From the NCBI GenBank assembly GCA_913031655.1, contig CAJWFY010000011.1:1-20500 (forward strand): DNA of 20,500 bases, read 5' to 3'. Below the pieces are notes generated by a model, which saw only the letters and a program-made list of their open reading frames with translations, had not been told where the DNA came from and ran no database searches. Below are positions 8,443 to 16,493 of the stretch, piece after piece (the stretch's first letter is position 1; every line of letters starts with the position of its first letter). The position numbers were made by a program, and so were the translations under genes. Origin of the DNA: an uncultured Flavobacteriaceae bacterium (GTDB lineage: Bacteria; Bacteroidota; Bacteroidia; Flavobacteriales; Flavobacteriaceae).

Positions 8443-9210
8443 ATGAATAAACTATTACTACAATACTTTTTATTAATATTATTAGTTTTTTCAACAAACT
8501 TAAATAACGCTCAAAGTTTAAGTGCTATTATTGAAAATGCAGCTGATAATGCTCCTATTCCTAGTGTTCATGTTATAAATTTATCTCAAGTTGTTGGTGT
8601 AATTACTGATAAAACAGGAAGATTTGAAATTCCTGCAAAATTAAATGACACTATTTACCTTTCTTATCTTGGCTTTAAATCAATTAAAATTAGAGTAACA
8701 AACGACTTACTTAAATTTAAAAATTCTAAAATTCAAATGACAGAATTAGCATATGCTTTAGAAGAAGTAATTATAAAACCATATGAATTAACTGGATATC
8801 TTGAAATCGATGCTAAAAACATACCCATAAGCAAATCTTTTCGATATAGTATTCCTGGCTTGCCCTCTAAAGGTTATGAAGGAGGATCTAGAAATTCAGG
8901 AGCTTTTTCAAAAGTTGTTAATGCCATTTTCAATCCTGCTGATTTTTTATATAACCTTTTCGGAAAGCAACCAAGACAATTTAAGAAGCTTCAGCAAATG
9001 AAAAAAGATTACAGGATTAGAGAGTTACTTGCTTCTAAGTTTGACAGAGAAACTTTGGTTGAATTGCTTCAAGTTCAAAAAATAGATATTGACGAAATAC
9101 TGAGAAACTGTAACTATTCAGACAGTTTTATAATTTCTGCTAATGATTTACAAATTTTAGATGCAATTAGCGGATGTTATGAAGAATTTAAAGTTTTAAA
9201 CAGAAAATAA
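8443..9210 (+). CDS. secreted CarboxypepD_reg-like domain protein
   Basis: This 255-residue exported protein of unknown function is of a kind common in Bacteroidota. Residues 1-23 form a signal peptide: a hydrophobic stretch from about residue 5 to 17, with likely cleavage after NNA. Residues about 27-100 form a CarboxypepD_reg-like beta-sandwich, recognisable by VHVINLSQVVGVITDKTGRF and the IYLSYLGFKS strand followed by LEEVII. This is the same module found at the N-terminus of TonB-dependent receptors and many surface proteins. The remaining ~150 residues are rich in lysine and arginine, mention PADFLYNLFGK and a helical RELLASKFDRETLVELLQVQ region, and match no domain I recognise. No TonB-dependent barrel follows, so it is not a truncated receptor: the frame is open to a natural TAA. 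Located probably in the periplasm or at the outer membrane. Confidence 0.82.
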   Translation: MNKLLLQYFLLILLVFSTNLNNAQSLSAIIENAADNAPIPSVHVINLSQVVGVITDKTGRFEIPAKLNDTIYLSYLGFKSIKIRVTNDLLKFKNSKIQMTELAYALEEVIIKPYELTGYLEIDAKNIPISKSFRYSIPGLPSKGYEGGSRNSGAFSKVVNAIFNPADFLYNLFGKQPRQFKKLQQMKKDYRIRELLASKFDRETLVELLQVQKIDIDEILRNCNYSDSFIISANDLQILDAISGCYEEFKVLNRK

Positions 9211-9236
9211 ACTTTACTAATAAATTTAAAAAAGAT

Positions 9237-9244
9237 TAACTTTG
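9237..9244 (+). promoter_or_regulatory. candidate -7 element for purB
   Basis: TAACTTTG fits TAnnTTTG and lies 21 nt before the purB ATG. A poor -33 match (TTTAC, 9213-9217) sits 19 nt upstream. It suggests that purB can be transcribed separately from the preceding gene, which ends at 9210. Confidence 0.42.
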
Positions 9245-9265
9245 TAAACTTTCAAAAGAAAGCTC

Positions 9266-10606
9266 ATGCAACTTAATTCTTTAAATGCAATAACGCCTAT
9301 AGATGGCCGCTATTATTCTAAAACCAAAAGTTTTTCAAACTATTTCTCTGAACAGGCTCTAATAAAATACAGGGTATTAGTTGAAGTTAAATATTTCATT
9401 GCTTTAACAAATACAAATATTTCATTAATTTCAGATTTTCCGAAAGAGTCAATTATTGATTTACGCAATCTTTATTTAAATTTTTCTTACGAAGACGCCA
9501 TGTCAATTAAAGAAATTGAAAAAGAAACAAATCACGATGTCAAAGCTGTGGAATACTTTATTAAAAATAAATTTAAAGATTTAAAATTAGATAAATATTC
9601 AGAGTTCATACACTTTGGGCTAACTTCTCAAGACATAAACAACACTGCTATTCCGCTATCAATTAAGGAAGCTTTAAATGATATATATCTCCCAGAATTA
9701 AATAGCTTAATTGAATTATTATCAACAAAATCCAACGAATACAAAGACATTCCAATGCTTGCAAGGACTCACGGACAAGCTGCTTCACCAACAAGATTAG
9801 GGAAAGAGTTTGATGTCTTTAAAGTAAGGATTCAAGAACAACTAAAGTTTCTTCACACTATCCCAATCCCTGCTAAATTTGGAGGTGCAACTGGAAATTT
9901 CAATGCTCATCATGTTGCTTTTCCAGATATTGATTGGAAACTGTTTGCTTCTAATCTAATAAATGAATTAGATCTTCATTATTCTTTTCCAACAACCCAG
10001 ATCGAACATTACGACCATTTAGCTTCACTTTTCGATTGTTTAAAAAGAATTAATACAATAATTATCGATTTCAACAGAGATATTTGGTCTTATATTTCAA
10101 TGGACTATTTTAAGCAAAAGATCAAGAAAAATGAAGTTGGATCTTCTGCAATGCCTCATAAAGTTAATCCGATAGATTTTGAAAATTCTGAGGGTAATTT
10201 AGGTCTAGCTAATTCGCTTTTTGAATTTCTTTCATCGAAACTACCAATATCAAGGTTACAAAGAGACCTTACAGACAGCACCGTGTTAAGAAATGTTGGT
10301 GTTCCTTTTAGCCATACTATAATTGCACTAAATTCTACAATCAAAGGGATTAACAAACTCATAGTTAACAAAGACAAAATAAGTAAAGATTTAAATGAAA
10401 ACTGGGCAATAGTTGCAGAAGCTATTCAAACAATTTTAAGAAGAGAAGGCCATCCTAATCCTTATGAAGCACTAAAAGATTTAACAAGAAAAAACTCAGT
10501 TATAAATCAAAAAACAATTGGTGATTTTATAAATACTTTAAAAGTTAATGATAAAACTAAGGACGAATTAAGAAAAATTACACCTCATAACTATACAGGT
10601 ATTTAA
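9266..10606 (+). CDS. purB: adenylosuccinate lyase
   Basis: PurB removes fumarate from SAICAR and from adenylosuccinate, so it acts twice in purine synthesis and feeds AMP. The 446-residue protein has the fumarase/aspartase-superfamily signatures: TSQDINNTA (about 120-128), the T168-H169 pair in ARTHGQAASPTR, and the flexible-loop signature SSAMPHKVNP (293 onward) that holds the catalytic serine. The E-x-x-x-G-N ending of that loop is present as ENSEGN. The length and the LQRDLTDSTVLRNVGVPFSHT segment point to the longer E. coli-like PurB type. The stop codon overlaps the rmuC stop on the other strand by 4 nt. Only other purine gene in view: none; it is not in a pur operon here. Confidence 0.97.
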   Translation: MQLNSLNAITPIDGRYYSKTKSFSNYFSEQALIKYRVLVEVKYFIALTNTNISLISDFPKESIIDLRNLYLNFSYEDAMSIKEIEKETNHDVKAVEYFIKNKFKDLKLDKYSEFIHFGLTSQDINNTAIPLSIKEALNDIYLPELNSLIELLSTKSNEYKDIPMLARTHGQAASPTRLGKEFDVFKVRIQEQLKFLHTIPIPAKFGGATGNFNAHHVAFPDIDWKLFASNLINELDLHYSFPTTQIEHYDHLASLFDCLKRINTIIIDFNRDIWSYISMDYFKQKIKKNEVGSSAMPHKVNPIDFENSEGNLGLANSLFEFLSSKLPISRLQRDLTDSTVLRNVGVPFSHTIIALNSTIKGINKLIVNKDKISKDLNENWAIVAEAIQTILRREGHPNPYEALKDLTRKNSVINQKTIGDFINTLKVNDKTKDELRKITPHNYTGI

Positions 10607-11709
10607 TCACTAATTTGAGGTCTATCTATTGAGTCGGTTTCTAACTCTACATTAAACTCACCATTAGATATTTTAGTAATATCTTTTTCTATTTTATTAA
10701 ATTCTTTTGAAGAAGCGTTAAAATGGTTAACTACAGTCCCTAAGGAGTTTCCTAATTTATTATGAAAAGTTTGATAAGAATTTAAATGATTTGAAAGTTT
10801 TTGAACATTCTTAATCACCTCTTCAATAGATTTTTCAAATTTCAAATTATTCAATGCCTTGTTAGTGATTTGTAGCATAGGAAATAAACTCATAGGAGAA
10901 ACGATCATCACCTTTTTTTCATAAGCATAGGTTACTAAATCTTTCGAATTTATTTGAAGCGTACCCACTCTATTATTTAATAAATCTTGGTACAAACCAT
11001 CAGCGGGAATAAACATATAAGCATAATCAAGTGTTTTTTCAGCTGGTCTTATATACTTGGACGTTTCATCTATTCTAGATTTAATGTCAGCTTTAAATTT
11101 TTTTTCTAAAGCTTCAATTTCTGAAGCATCAGAACTTTCTATCATTCTATTATAATTGTCAAGTGAAAATTTAGCATCAATTGGAATTATATGATTATTA
11201 ACTTTTACAATAGCATCAACAATTTCTCCATTTTTAAAACTGTATTGCATTTGAAAAATTTCAGGTGGAAGAACGTTAGCTAGTAAGTTTTCAAGTTGAA
11301 TTTCACCAAAAATACCTCTCTGTTTTTGATTACCTAATATTTTTTCTAAAGTTTTCATTTGATTAGCAAAATTCAAAACCTGCTCATTGGTTCCTTTGAT
11401 TTTCTCTAATTCAACTGTAACATCTTTTATAACCTTATTAGAGTCAGAAAATTGTTTTTGAATATTTTCTTTAGAAACTTTATGAAAATCGTTTATCTCT
11501 TTGTTAATAGATGATAATTTTTTTTCTATTTCTAATCTATTTTTTTCTGAGTTTTCACCAACTTCTTTTCTTATATTTTGTATTTCACTACTTAAATTAT
11601 TGGTCAGCTGAACCATTAATTCATCTGATGAACCGGTTTTATTATTTTTAAGAATAAAAACAACAACCCCAATACCGATCAACAATACAATAAGTATTAT
11701 TATTTCCAT
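10603..11709 (-). CDS. rmuC: DNA recombination protein RmuC
   Basis: RmuC-family proteins limit DNA inversion and rearrangement and contain a nuclease-like core. The 368-residue protein has one N-terminal membrane helix (about 2-20, rich in I, L and V). A long coiled-coil region follows (about 25-130), then the RmuC domain: GIFGEIQLENLLANVLPPE, the IPIDAKFSLDNYNRM motif with its D-x-K pair, KYIRPAEKTLDYAYMFIPA and DGLYQDLL. The D-x-K arrangement resembles a PD-(D/E)XK-type active site; this is family knowledge plus inference. It sits 24 nt downstream of carB on the same strand. Its TAA shares the tetranucleotide TTAA (10603-10606) with the purB stop on the opposite strand. Confidence 0.94.
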   Translation of the reverse strand: MEIIILIVLLIGIGVVVFILKNNKTGSSDELMVQLTNNLSSEIQNIRKEVGENSEKNRLEIEKKLSSINKEINDFHKVSKENIQKQFSDSNKVIKDVTVELEKIKGTNEQVLNFANQMKTLEKILGNQKQRGIFGEIQLENLLANVLPPEIFQMQYSFKNGEIVDAIVKVNNHIIPIDAKFSLDNYNRMIESSDASEIEALEKKFKADIKSRIDETSKYIRPAEKTLDYAYMFIPADGLYQDLLNNRVGTLQINSKDLVTYAYEKKVMIVSPMSLFPMLQITNKALNNLKFEKSIEEVIKNVQKLSNHLNSYQTFHNKLGNSLGTVVNHFNASSKEFNKIEKDITKISNGEFNVELETDSIDRPQISD

Positions 11710-11733
11710 AAATCTAATATAAATGAAATATTC

Positions 11734-14583
11734 TTATTTAGTTAAATACATTTTTCTTCTAGAATACAATTCATAAAACTGATCATCTTTCAAACTATCA
11801 ATAAATAAAATACTTTCACCTGTACTTTTCATCTCAGGACCAAGACTTTTATTTACATTAGGAAATTTGTCAAAAGAAAAAACTGGTTGTTTAATTGCAA
11901 AGCCTTTTAAGTTTGGCTTATAGTCGATTTCTGAAACTTTGAGTTCTCCTAGCATTACTTTTGTTGCATAATTAACATAAGGCTGCTTGTATGCTTTAGC
12001 TATAAAAGGAACAGTTCTTGAAGCTCTTGGATTAGCCTCAATTATATAAACCACTTCGTTTTTAATTGCAAACTGAACGTTAATAAGGCCTACTGTTTTC
12101 AAGGATAAGGCTATTTTTTTAGTATGATCAACTATTTGTTGCATGACTAACTTCCCTAAGTTGAAAGGAGGAAGTGTAGCATTAGAATCTCCTGAATGAA
12201 CTCCACAAGGTTCAATATGCTCCATGATTCCAATAATTAAAACATCTTCTCCGTCACAAATTGCATCAGCTTCAGCTTCAATTGCACCATCTAAATAATG
12301 ATCTAATAACAACTTATTATTTGGGATTTTTTTAAGTAAATCAACAACATGAGCTTCTAATTCTTCTTTATTAATTACAATTTTCATTCCTTGACCTCCT
12401 AACACATAGGAAGGACGAACTAAAATTGGAAAATTTAATTCGTCTGACAAAACCAATGCTTCATCTGGTGTTTCAGCAACTCCAAATTCTGGATATGGAA
12501 TGTTATTTTCTTTTAATAAAACAGAAAAACTTCCTCTGTCTTCTGCTAAATCTAAAGCCTTGTAAGATGTACCCATAATTTTAATGCCATATCTATCTAG
12601 CTTTTCTGCAAGTTTTAAGGCAGTTTGACCACCCAACTGGACAATCACGCCAACTGGCTTTTCATGCTCAATAATTTCATAAATATGTTCCCAAAAAACT
12701 GGTTCGAAATACAACTTGTCTGCAATATCAAAGTCAGTAGAAACAGTTTCCGGATTACAGTTTATCATAATTGTTTCATATCCGCATTCAGCAGAAGCTA
12801 AAACACCATGAACACAGCAATAATCAAATTCAATCCCTTGTCCAATTCTATTTGGACCAGAACCTAAAACAATAATTTTTTTTCTTTCTGAAACTTTACT
12901 TTCGTTTTCAGTGATTATATCTCCATTACTAAGCTGAAATTCCTCTTCAAAAGTAGAATAGTAATAAGGAGTTTTAGCTTCGAACTCGGCTGCACAAGTG
13001 TCAACGAGTTTATAAACTCTGTTTATATTTAGACTTTTTCTTTTATTGTAAACGATACTTTCCAAACAATCTAACATATGTGCAATCTGACGATCAGCAA
13101 ATCCGTTCTGTTTAGCATCTAACAATAATTCTTTTGAAATATTGTTGATATCATATTTAGAAATTTCCTTCTCTAAAATAATTAATGATTCATATTGTCT
13201 TAAAAACCATAAGTCAATTTTTGTGATTTCATGAATTCTTTCTAATGAAATACCCATTTTTATAGCATCATATATCACAAAAACTCTATCCCAACTAGCA
13301 TTAGTTAATTTATCAATAACTACCTTATAATCAGTGTATCCTTTACCATCTGCTCCAATTCCATTTCGATTAATTTCCAGAGATTGAGTAGCCTTGTGTA
13401 GTGCTTCTATAAATGAGCGACCTATGCCCATTACTTCTCCTACTGATTTCATTTGAAGGCCTAAGGTTCTTTCTGAACCTTCAAACTTATCAAAATTCCA
13501 TCTTGGTATTTTAACAATAACATAATCTAAAGTTGGTTCGAACAGAGCCGAAGTGGATTTCGTTATTTGATTACTCAACTCGTCTAAATTATATCCTATA
13601 GCTAGTTTACTGGCTATTTTCGCTATTGGATAACCAGACGCCTTTGAGGCAAGTGCTGAAGACCTAGAAACTCTTGGATTAATTTCTATTGCAATAATAT
13701 CTTCTTTTTCATCAGGACTTACAGCAAACTGAACGTTGCATCCACCTGCAAAGTCTCCAATACTTCTCATCATTTTAATAGCCATATCCCTCATCCTTTG
13801 ATAAGTTGTGTCAGATAAGGTCATCGCTGGAGCTACTGTGATAGAATCACCTGTATGAATGCCCATAGGATCCATATTTTCTATAGTACAAATAATTACA
13901 ACATTATCATTTTTATCACGTAACAATTCTAATTCATACTCTTTCCATCCCATTAACGCTTTATCAATCAATACTTCGTGAATTGGAGAAGCTTCAAGTC
14001 CCCTCGTAAGTAATTCATCAAAATCTTCACTCTTAAAAACTATAGAAGCACCACTCCCTCCTAAAGTAAAGGAGGGTCTAATAACTAAAGGAAAACCAAA
14101 TTCTTGAGCAATTTCCTTTCCTTTTAAAAATGAATTAGCTGTTTTCGCAGGGGCAACAGGAATATCAATTTTTTTTAATAATTGTTTAAACTTCTCTCTA
14201 TCCTCCGTAATGTTAATGGCATCTATATCAACTCCAATGATTTCTACATTAAACTCTTGCCATATCCCTTTTTCATCGGCTTCTATGCACAAGTTTAAAG
14301 CGGTTTGACCACCCATAGTAGGCAGTACAGCATCAATATCGTGTGATTCTAAAATTTCTCTAAGAGAGTTAGTAGTTAAAGGCTTTAAATAAACATGATC
14401 AGCCATAACTGGGTCAGTCATGATTGTAGCAGGGTTTGAATTAATTAAAATAGTTTTAATTCCATCCTCTCTTAACGATCTAAGTGATTGTGATCCAGCA
14501 TAATCAAACTCACAAGCTTGACCTATTACAATTGGACCAGAACCAATAATTAAAATACTTTTTAAATCTTTTCTTAATGGCAT
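11734..14583 (-). CDS. carB: carbamoyl-phosphate synthase large subunit, lacking the C-terminal allosteric domain
   Basis: CarB makes carbamoyl phosphate from bicarbonate, ammonia (delivered by CarA) and two ATP, for pyrimidine and arginine synthesis. Two homologous ATP-grasp halves are visible. The N-terminal carboxyphosphate half has GSGPIVIGQACEFDYAG near residue 14 and NPATIMTDP. The C-terminal carbamoyl-phosphate half begins near residue 570 with GSGPNRIGQGIEFDY and has NPETVSTDFD. The protein is 949 residues against about 1073 in E. coli. It ends just after the MKSTGES segment with RRKMYLTK, where the E. coli MGS-like regulatory domain (UMP, IMP and ornithine sites) would begin. There is no frameshifted remnant downstream; rmuC starts within 24 nt. 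I recall similar ~950-residue CarBs in flavobacteria. carA is not in this window. Confidence 0.97.
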   Translation of the reverse strand: MPLRKDLKSILIIGSGPIVIGQACEFDYAGSQSLRSLREDGIKTILINSNPATIMTDPVMADHVYLKPLTTNSLREILESHDIDAVLPTMGGQTALNLCIEADEKGIWQEFNVEIIGVDIDAINITEDREKFKQLLKKIDIPVAPAKTANSFLKGKEIAQEFGFPLVIRPSFTLGGSGASIVFKSEDFDELLTRGLEASPIHEVLIDKALMGWKEYELELLRDKNDNVVIICTIENMDPMGIHTGDSITVAPAMTLSDTTYQRMRDMAIKMMRSIGDFAGGCNVQFAVSPDEKEDIIAIEINPRVSRSSALASKASGYPIAKIASKLAIGYNLDELSNQITKSTSALFEPTLDYVIVKIPRWNFDKFEGSERTLGLQMKSVGEVMGIGRSFIEALHKATQSLEINRNGIGADGKGYTDYKVVIDKLTNASWDRVFVIYDAIKMGISLERIHEITKIDLWFLRQYESLIILEKEISKYDINNISKELLLDAKQNGFADRQIAHMLDCLESIVYNKRKSLNINRVYKLVDTCAAEFEAKTPYYYSTFEEEFQLSNGDIITENESKVSERKKIIVLGSGPNRIGQGIEFDYCCVHGVLASAECGYETIMINCNPETVSTDFDIADKLYFEPVFWEHIYEIIEHEKPVGVIVQLGGQTALKLAEKLDRYGIKIMGTSYKALDLAEDRGSFSVLLKENNIPYPEFGVAETPDEALVLSDELNFPILVRPSYVLGGQGMKIVINKEELEAHVVDLLKKIPNNKLLLDHYLDGAIEAEADAICDGEDVLIIGIMEHIEPCGVHSGDSNATLPPFNLGKLVMQQIVDHTKKIALSLKTVGLINVQFAIKNEVVYIIEANPRASRTVPFIAKAYKQPYVNYATKVMLGELKVSEIDYKPNLKGFAIKQPVFSFDKFPNVNKSLGPEMKSTGESILFIDSLKDDQFYELYSRRKMYLTK

Positions 14584-14617
14584 CTATATTATCTTAAAGT
14601 TGTTTTATGAATATATC

Positions 14618-14651
14618 AAAAAAAAAGGTGTTACTAAAAAAGTAACACCTT
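14618..14651 (-). terminator. Rho-independent terminator of rpmH
   Basis: On the minus strand a perfect 10-bp stem AAGGTGTTAC (14651-14642) and GTAACACCTT (14634-14625) closes a 7-nt loop. It runs straight into a run of Ts (complement of the A tract 14618-14626). It lies 22 nt after the rpmH stop and before carB. It is the only textbook intrinsic terminator in the window and separates the ribosomal gene from carB. Confidence 0.92.
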
Positions 14652-14673
14652 ATTTTTTAAACATTTTATTCAT

Positions 14674-14832
14674 TTATTTTTTATGTCTCGGTTCGCATGA
14701 AACAGAAATTTTATTTCTTCCTTTTGCTCTTCTATTAGCTAACACATTTCTTCCGCTAGGAGTTGACATTCTTTCTCTAAATCCGTGTTTATTACGTCTT
14801 TTTCTTTTTGATGGCTGAAAAGTTCTTTTCAT
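14674..14832 (-). CDS. rpmH: 50S ribosomal protein bL34
   Basis: This 52-residue, very basic protein of the large subunit reads MKRTFQPSKRKRRNKHGFRE at its start. It then has the conserved RMSTPSGRNVLANRRAKGR block and ends CEPRHKK. The first ~45 residues match bL34 throughout, and the length is close to the usual 44-53. The ATG is at 14830-14832 and the TAA at 14674-14676. It has a consensus promoter upstream (14869-14899) and a strong terminator downstream (14618-14651), so it is a monocistronic unit. In many bacteria rpmH neighbours rnpA and dnaA; here it sits upstream of carB instead. Confidence 0.97.
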   Translation of the reverse strand: MKRTFQPSKRKRRNKHGFRERMSTPSGRNVLANRRAKGRNKISVSCEPRHKK

Positions 14833-14854
14833 TGCAATTATTTAACTATTTTTA

Positions 14855-14866
14855 CTCAAATTTGAG
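14855..14866. repeat. 12-bp perfect palindrome at the predicted rpmH transcription start
   Basis: CTCAAATTTGAG is self-complementary. It begins 3 nt downstream of the rpmH -7 element, where transcription should start. Its half CTCAAAT recurs at 14894-14900, overlapping the -33 element. It may be a protein-binding site or chance in AT-rich sequence. Confidence 0.5.
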
Positions 14867-14868
14867 GC

Positions 14869-14899
14869 CAAATATACAATAACTTTATACCATCTCAAA
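14869..14899 (-). promoter_or_regulatory. promoter of rpmH
   Basis: On the minus strand TTTG (14899 to 14896) is followed by 19 nt and TATATTTG (14876 to 14869), a full match to the Bacteroidota -33/-7 consensus. The predicted start is near 14862, giving a leader of about 30 nt to the rpmH ATG. Confidence 0.8.
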
Positions 14900-14954
14900 T
14901 GTATTATTTAAAAAAACTTTACAGATTTAATTTTAATCAAAAAACTAACAACAA

Positions 14955-15470
14955 ATGTATCCAAAAATTATAAAATTAATATTAGCAATTCTTACCATTT
15001 CATATTCGATATTTCAATTTTATTCCAATAATATCGGAAATGGAATTGCATTAATTTTTTTAGCCTCAATGTTCATTTTTTTATACTTTAAAAATGAAAT
15101 AATCTTGATAATCTTTCTTAAATTAAGAAAACAGGATTTTATTGGTACTGAAAAATGGTTAAAAAAAATAAAAAATCCAGAAAGCTCACTTACAAAAAAA
15201 CAAATTGGTTACTACAATTATTTATGGGGAATTGTTTCTTCTCAAACAAATTTAACTTCCGCTGAAAAATATTTTAAAAAAGCCATATCTATTGGCTTAT
15301 CAATGAACCACGATTTAGCTATGGCTAAGTTAAGTTTAGCTGGAATACTAATACAAAAAAGGAGAAAAAGAGAAGCAACAATGCTTTTAAATGAAGCAAA
15401 AAAATTAGACAAACAAAAAATGCTTTCTGATCAAATTAAAATGATGCAAAAACAAATGAAAAGAATTTAA
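14955..15470 (+). CDS. membrane protein with TPR-like C-terminal region
   Basis: I recognise no named family for this 171-residue protein. Two hydrophobic segments lie at about residues 5-23 and 29-48, with a further apolar stretch (EIILIIFLKL) at about 49-58. The rest is cytosolic-looking, lysine-rich and helical. Two helix pairs resemble tetratricopeptide repeats: one around residues 82-115 (YYNYLWGIVSSQTN then AEKYFKKAISIGL) and one around 117-153 (LAMAKLSLAGILIQKRR then EATMLLNEAKKLD). The end is a methionine- and lysine-rich tail. An anchored scaffold or assembly role is possible but is inference. It diverges from rpmH and overlaps the convergent hydrolase gene by 4 nt, sharing TTAA (15467-15470). 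Confidence 0.75.
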   Translation: MYPKIIKLILAILTISYSIFQFYSNNIGNGIALIFLASMFIFLYFKNEIILIIFLKLRKQDFIGTEKWLKKIKNPESSLTKKQIGYYNYLWGIVSSQTNLTSAEKYFKKAISIGLSMNHDLAMAKLSLAGILIQKRRKREATMLLNEAKKLDKQKMLSDQIKMMQKQMKRI

Positions 15471-15481
15471 ATTAAATTCTT
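15461..15481. repeat. inverted repeat at the convergent stop codons
   Basis: AAGAATTTA (15461-15469) and TAAATTCTT (15473-15481) form a perfect 9-bp stem with a 3-nt loop. It spans the ends of both the TPR-like gene and the hydrolase gene. In the minus direction it is followed by a T-rich tract, so it could act as a weak, AT-only terminator for the hydrolase. It contains only two G-C pairs. Confidence 0.45.
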
Positions 15482-16126
15482 CTCTAAAAATTTATTTATC
15501 CAATCAGCTTTTTTCAATATCATTGCATGATCTCCATTTGGAAGCGGAATATAATTCTTTAAATAAATAGCAGGGAAAATCATATCTTTTGTTCCATGAA
15601 TATGAATAACATTATCCATAGACTCATCTTGGTCCCATTCAATTAATTCTTTGATAGCCCAACTAAGATAATTCCTATCTCTAACTGAAAGATACTTTCG
15701 ATACAACTCTACTCTTCTATTAATTCTTGGCCCTAAAACAAAAGTAATCAATGACTCAAAGTCATTCAACCACTTAACAGGAAGTAGTTTATAGCTTTTT
15801 GTTAATTTTACCATCTTCATTGAATTGGGCAGTTCTTTGTTAGATTTAATACTAGAAATAATTATCGTTTGATGAACTTTTATTATTTTTGATATTTCCT
15901 GCACCAAGACTCCTCCAAAAGAAACCCCAACTAAAACTGGGTTCTTGTGAATAATTATTTCAGAAAATCGAATTGAATAATCTTTAAGCGTTTCGTTTTT
16001 TAGTGGATCTATCCACTCTAATAAATGTAATTTGTACTTACTACTTAATTTAATTTTTTCAAAAATCAAAGAATTTGCAGACATTCCTGGCATAAAGTAA
16101 ACATGAACAGTCTTATTTATTGACAT
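15467..16126 (-). CDS. alpha/beta hydrolase fold protein
   Basis: This 219-residue protein has an alpha/beta hydrolase layout. The first strand HVYFMPG has a likely oxyanion-side glycine. The nucleophile elbow GVSFGG has S69, D181 lies in HGTKDMIFP, and H200 lies in NGDHAM, giving a plausible Ser-Asp-His triad in the right order and spacing. No signal peptide is seen, so it should be cytosolic. The substrate cannot be read from sequence. The gene diverges from the GNAT-fold gene across 72 nt and converges on the TPR-like membrane protein with a 4-nt overlap. The ATG at 16124-16126 is the first in frame that gives a complete first strand. Confidence 0.85.
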   Translation of the reverse strand: MSINKTVHVYFMPGMSANSLIFEKIKLSSKYKLHLLEWIDPLKNETLKDYSIRFSEIIIHKNPVLVGVSFGGVLVQEISKIIKVHQTIIISSIKSNKELPNSMKMVKLTKSYKLLPVKWLNDFESLITFVLGPRINRRVELYRKYLSVRDRNYLSWAIKELIEWDQDESMDNVIHIHGTKDMIFPAIYLKNYIPLPNGDHAMILKKADWINKFLEKNLI

Positions 16127-16198
16127 TTATTTAAATATTTCATTGAGAGCAATTTTTTGTATATTTACAATTCTACAAAAATAACTTTTACAAATTAA

Positions 16199-16492
16199 AT
16201 GGGAAGCTTAATAATTAATGATAATATTTTCTTACGTCAATTTGAAGTTGAAATTGGTGAAGACTTAGCTAAAATTGAATATGCCCTACAAGACAGAAAG
16301 ATATTTCTAACTAAGTTGATCATTCCTTCCTCTAATAATGATGAAAAATTTGAAGAGGTTTTTATCAGAGAGGTTTTTGAAATAATTAAAGAAAAAAATA
16401 TTAGAATAATGCCAACTTCCCCTGAAATAAGAAAGTTTATTAAAAAGCATAAAGAATTCAGAGAACTTCTTCCTATTGGCGTTAGGTTATAA
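16199..16492 (+). CDS. small GNAT-fold acetyltransferase-like protein
   Basis: This 97-residue protein resembles the short YjdJ-type (GCN5-related, Acetyltransf_CG) family. The pattern is a beta strand, FEVEIGEDLAKIEYAL, an acidic insert, strand KLIIPSSNNDEKF, helix FIREVFEIIKEKN, strand IRIMPTSPEIRKFIKKH and a short end LLPIG. In the family the P-x-h-x-x-Fh-x-x-H ending (here SPEIRKFIKKHKEF) is conserved. The classical acetyl-CoA loop Q/RxxGxG/A is not evident, so activity is uncertain. A weak promoter-like pair TTTG (16156-16159) and TAACTTTT (16182-16189) precedes it. Its stop is 1 nt from the end of the mtaB remnant on the other strand. Confidence 0.75.
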   Translation: MGSLIINDNIFLRQFEVEIGEDLAKIEYALQDRKIFLTKLIIPSSNNDEKFEEVFIREVFEIIKEKNIRIMPTSPEIRKFIKKHKEFRELLPIGVRL

Positions 16493-16493
16493 T

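Noticed and set aside
10156..10377. Minus-strand open frame inside purB
   Set aside because: It is antisense to the signature loop region of adenylosuccinate lyase and has no start context or neighbour to support it.
14600..14818. Plus-strand open frame of 72 codons across the terminator and rpmH
   Set aside because: It is antisense to bL34, which matches its family residue by residue, and it begins inside the terminator hairpin region.
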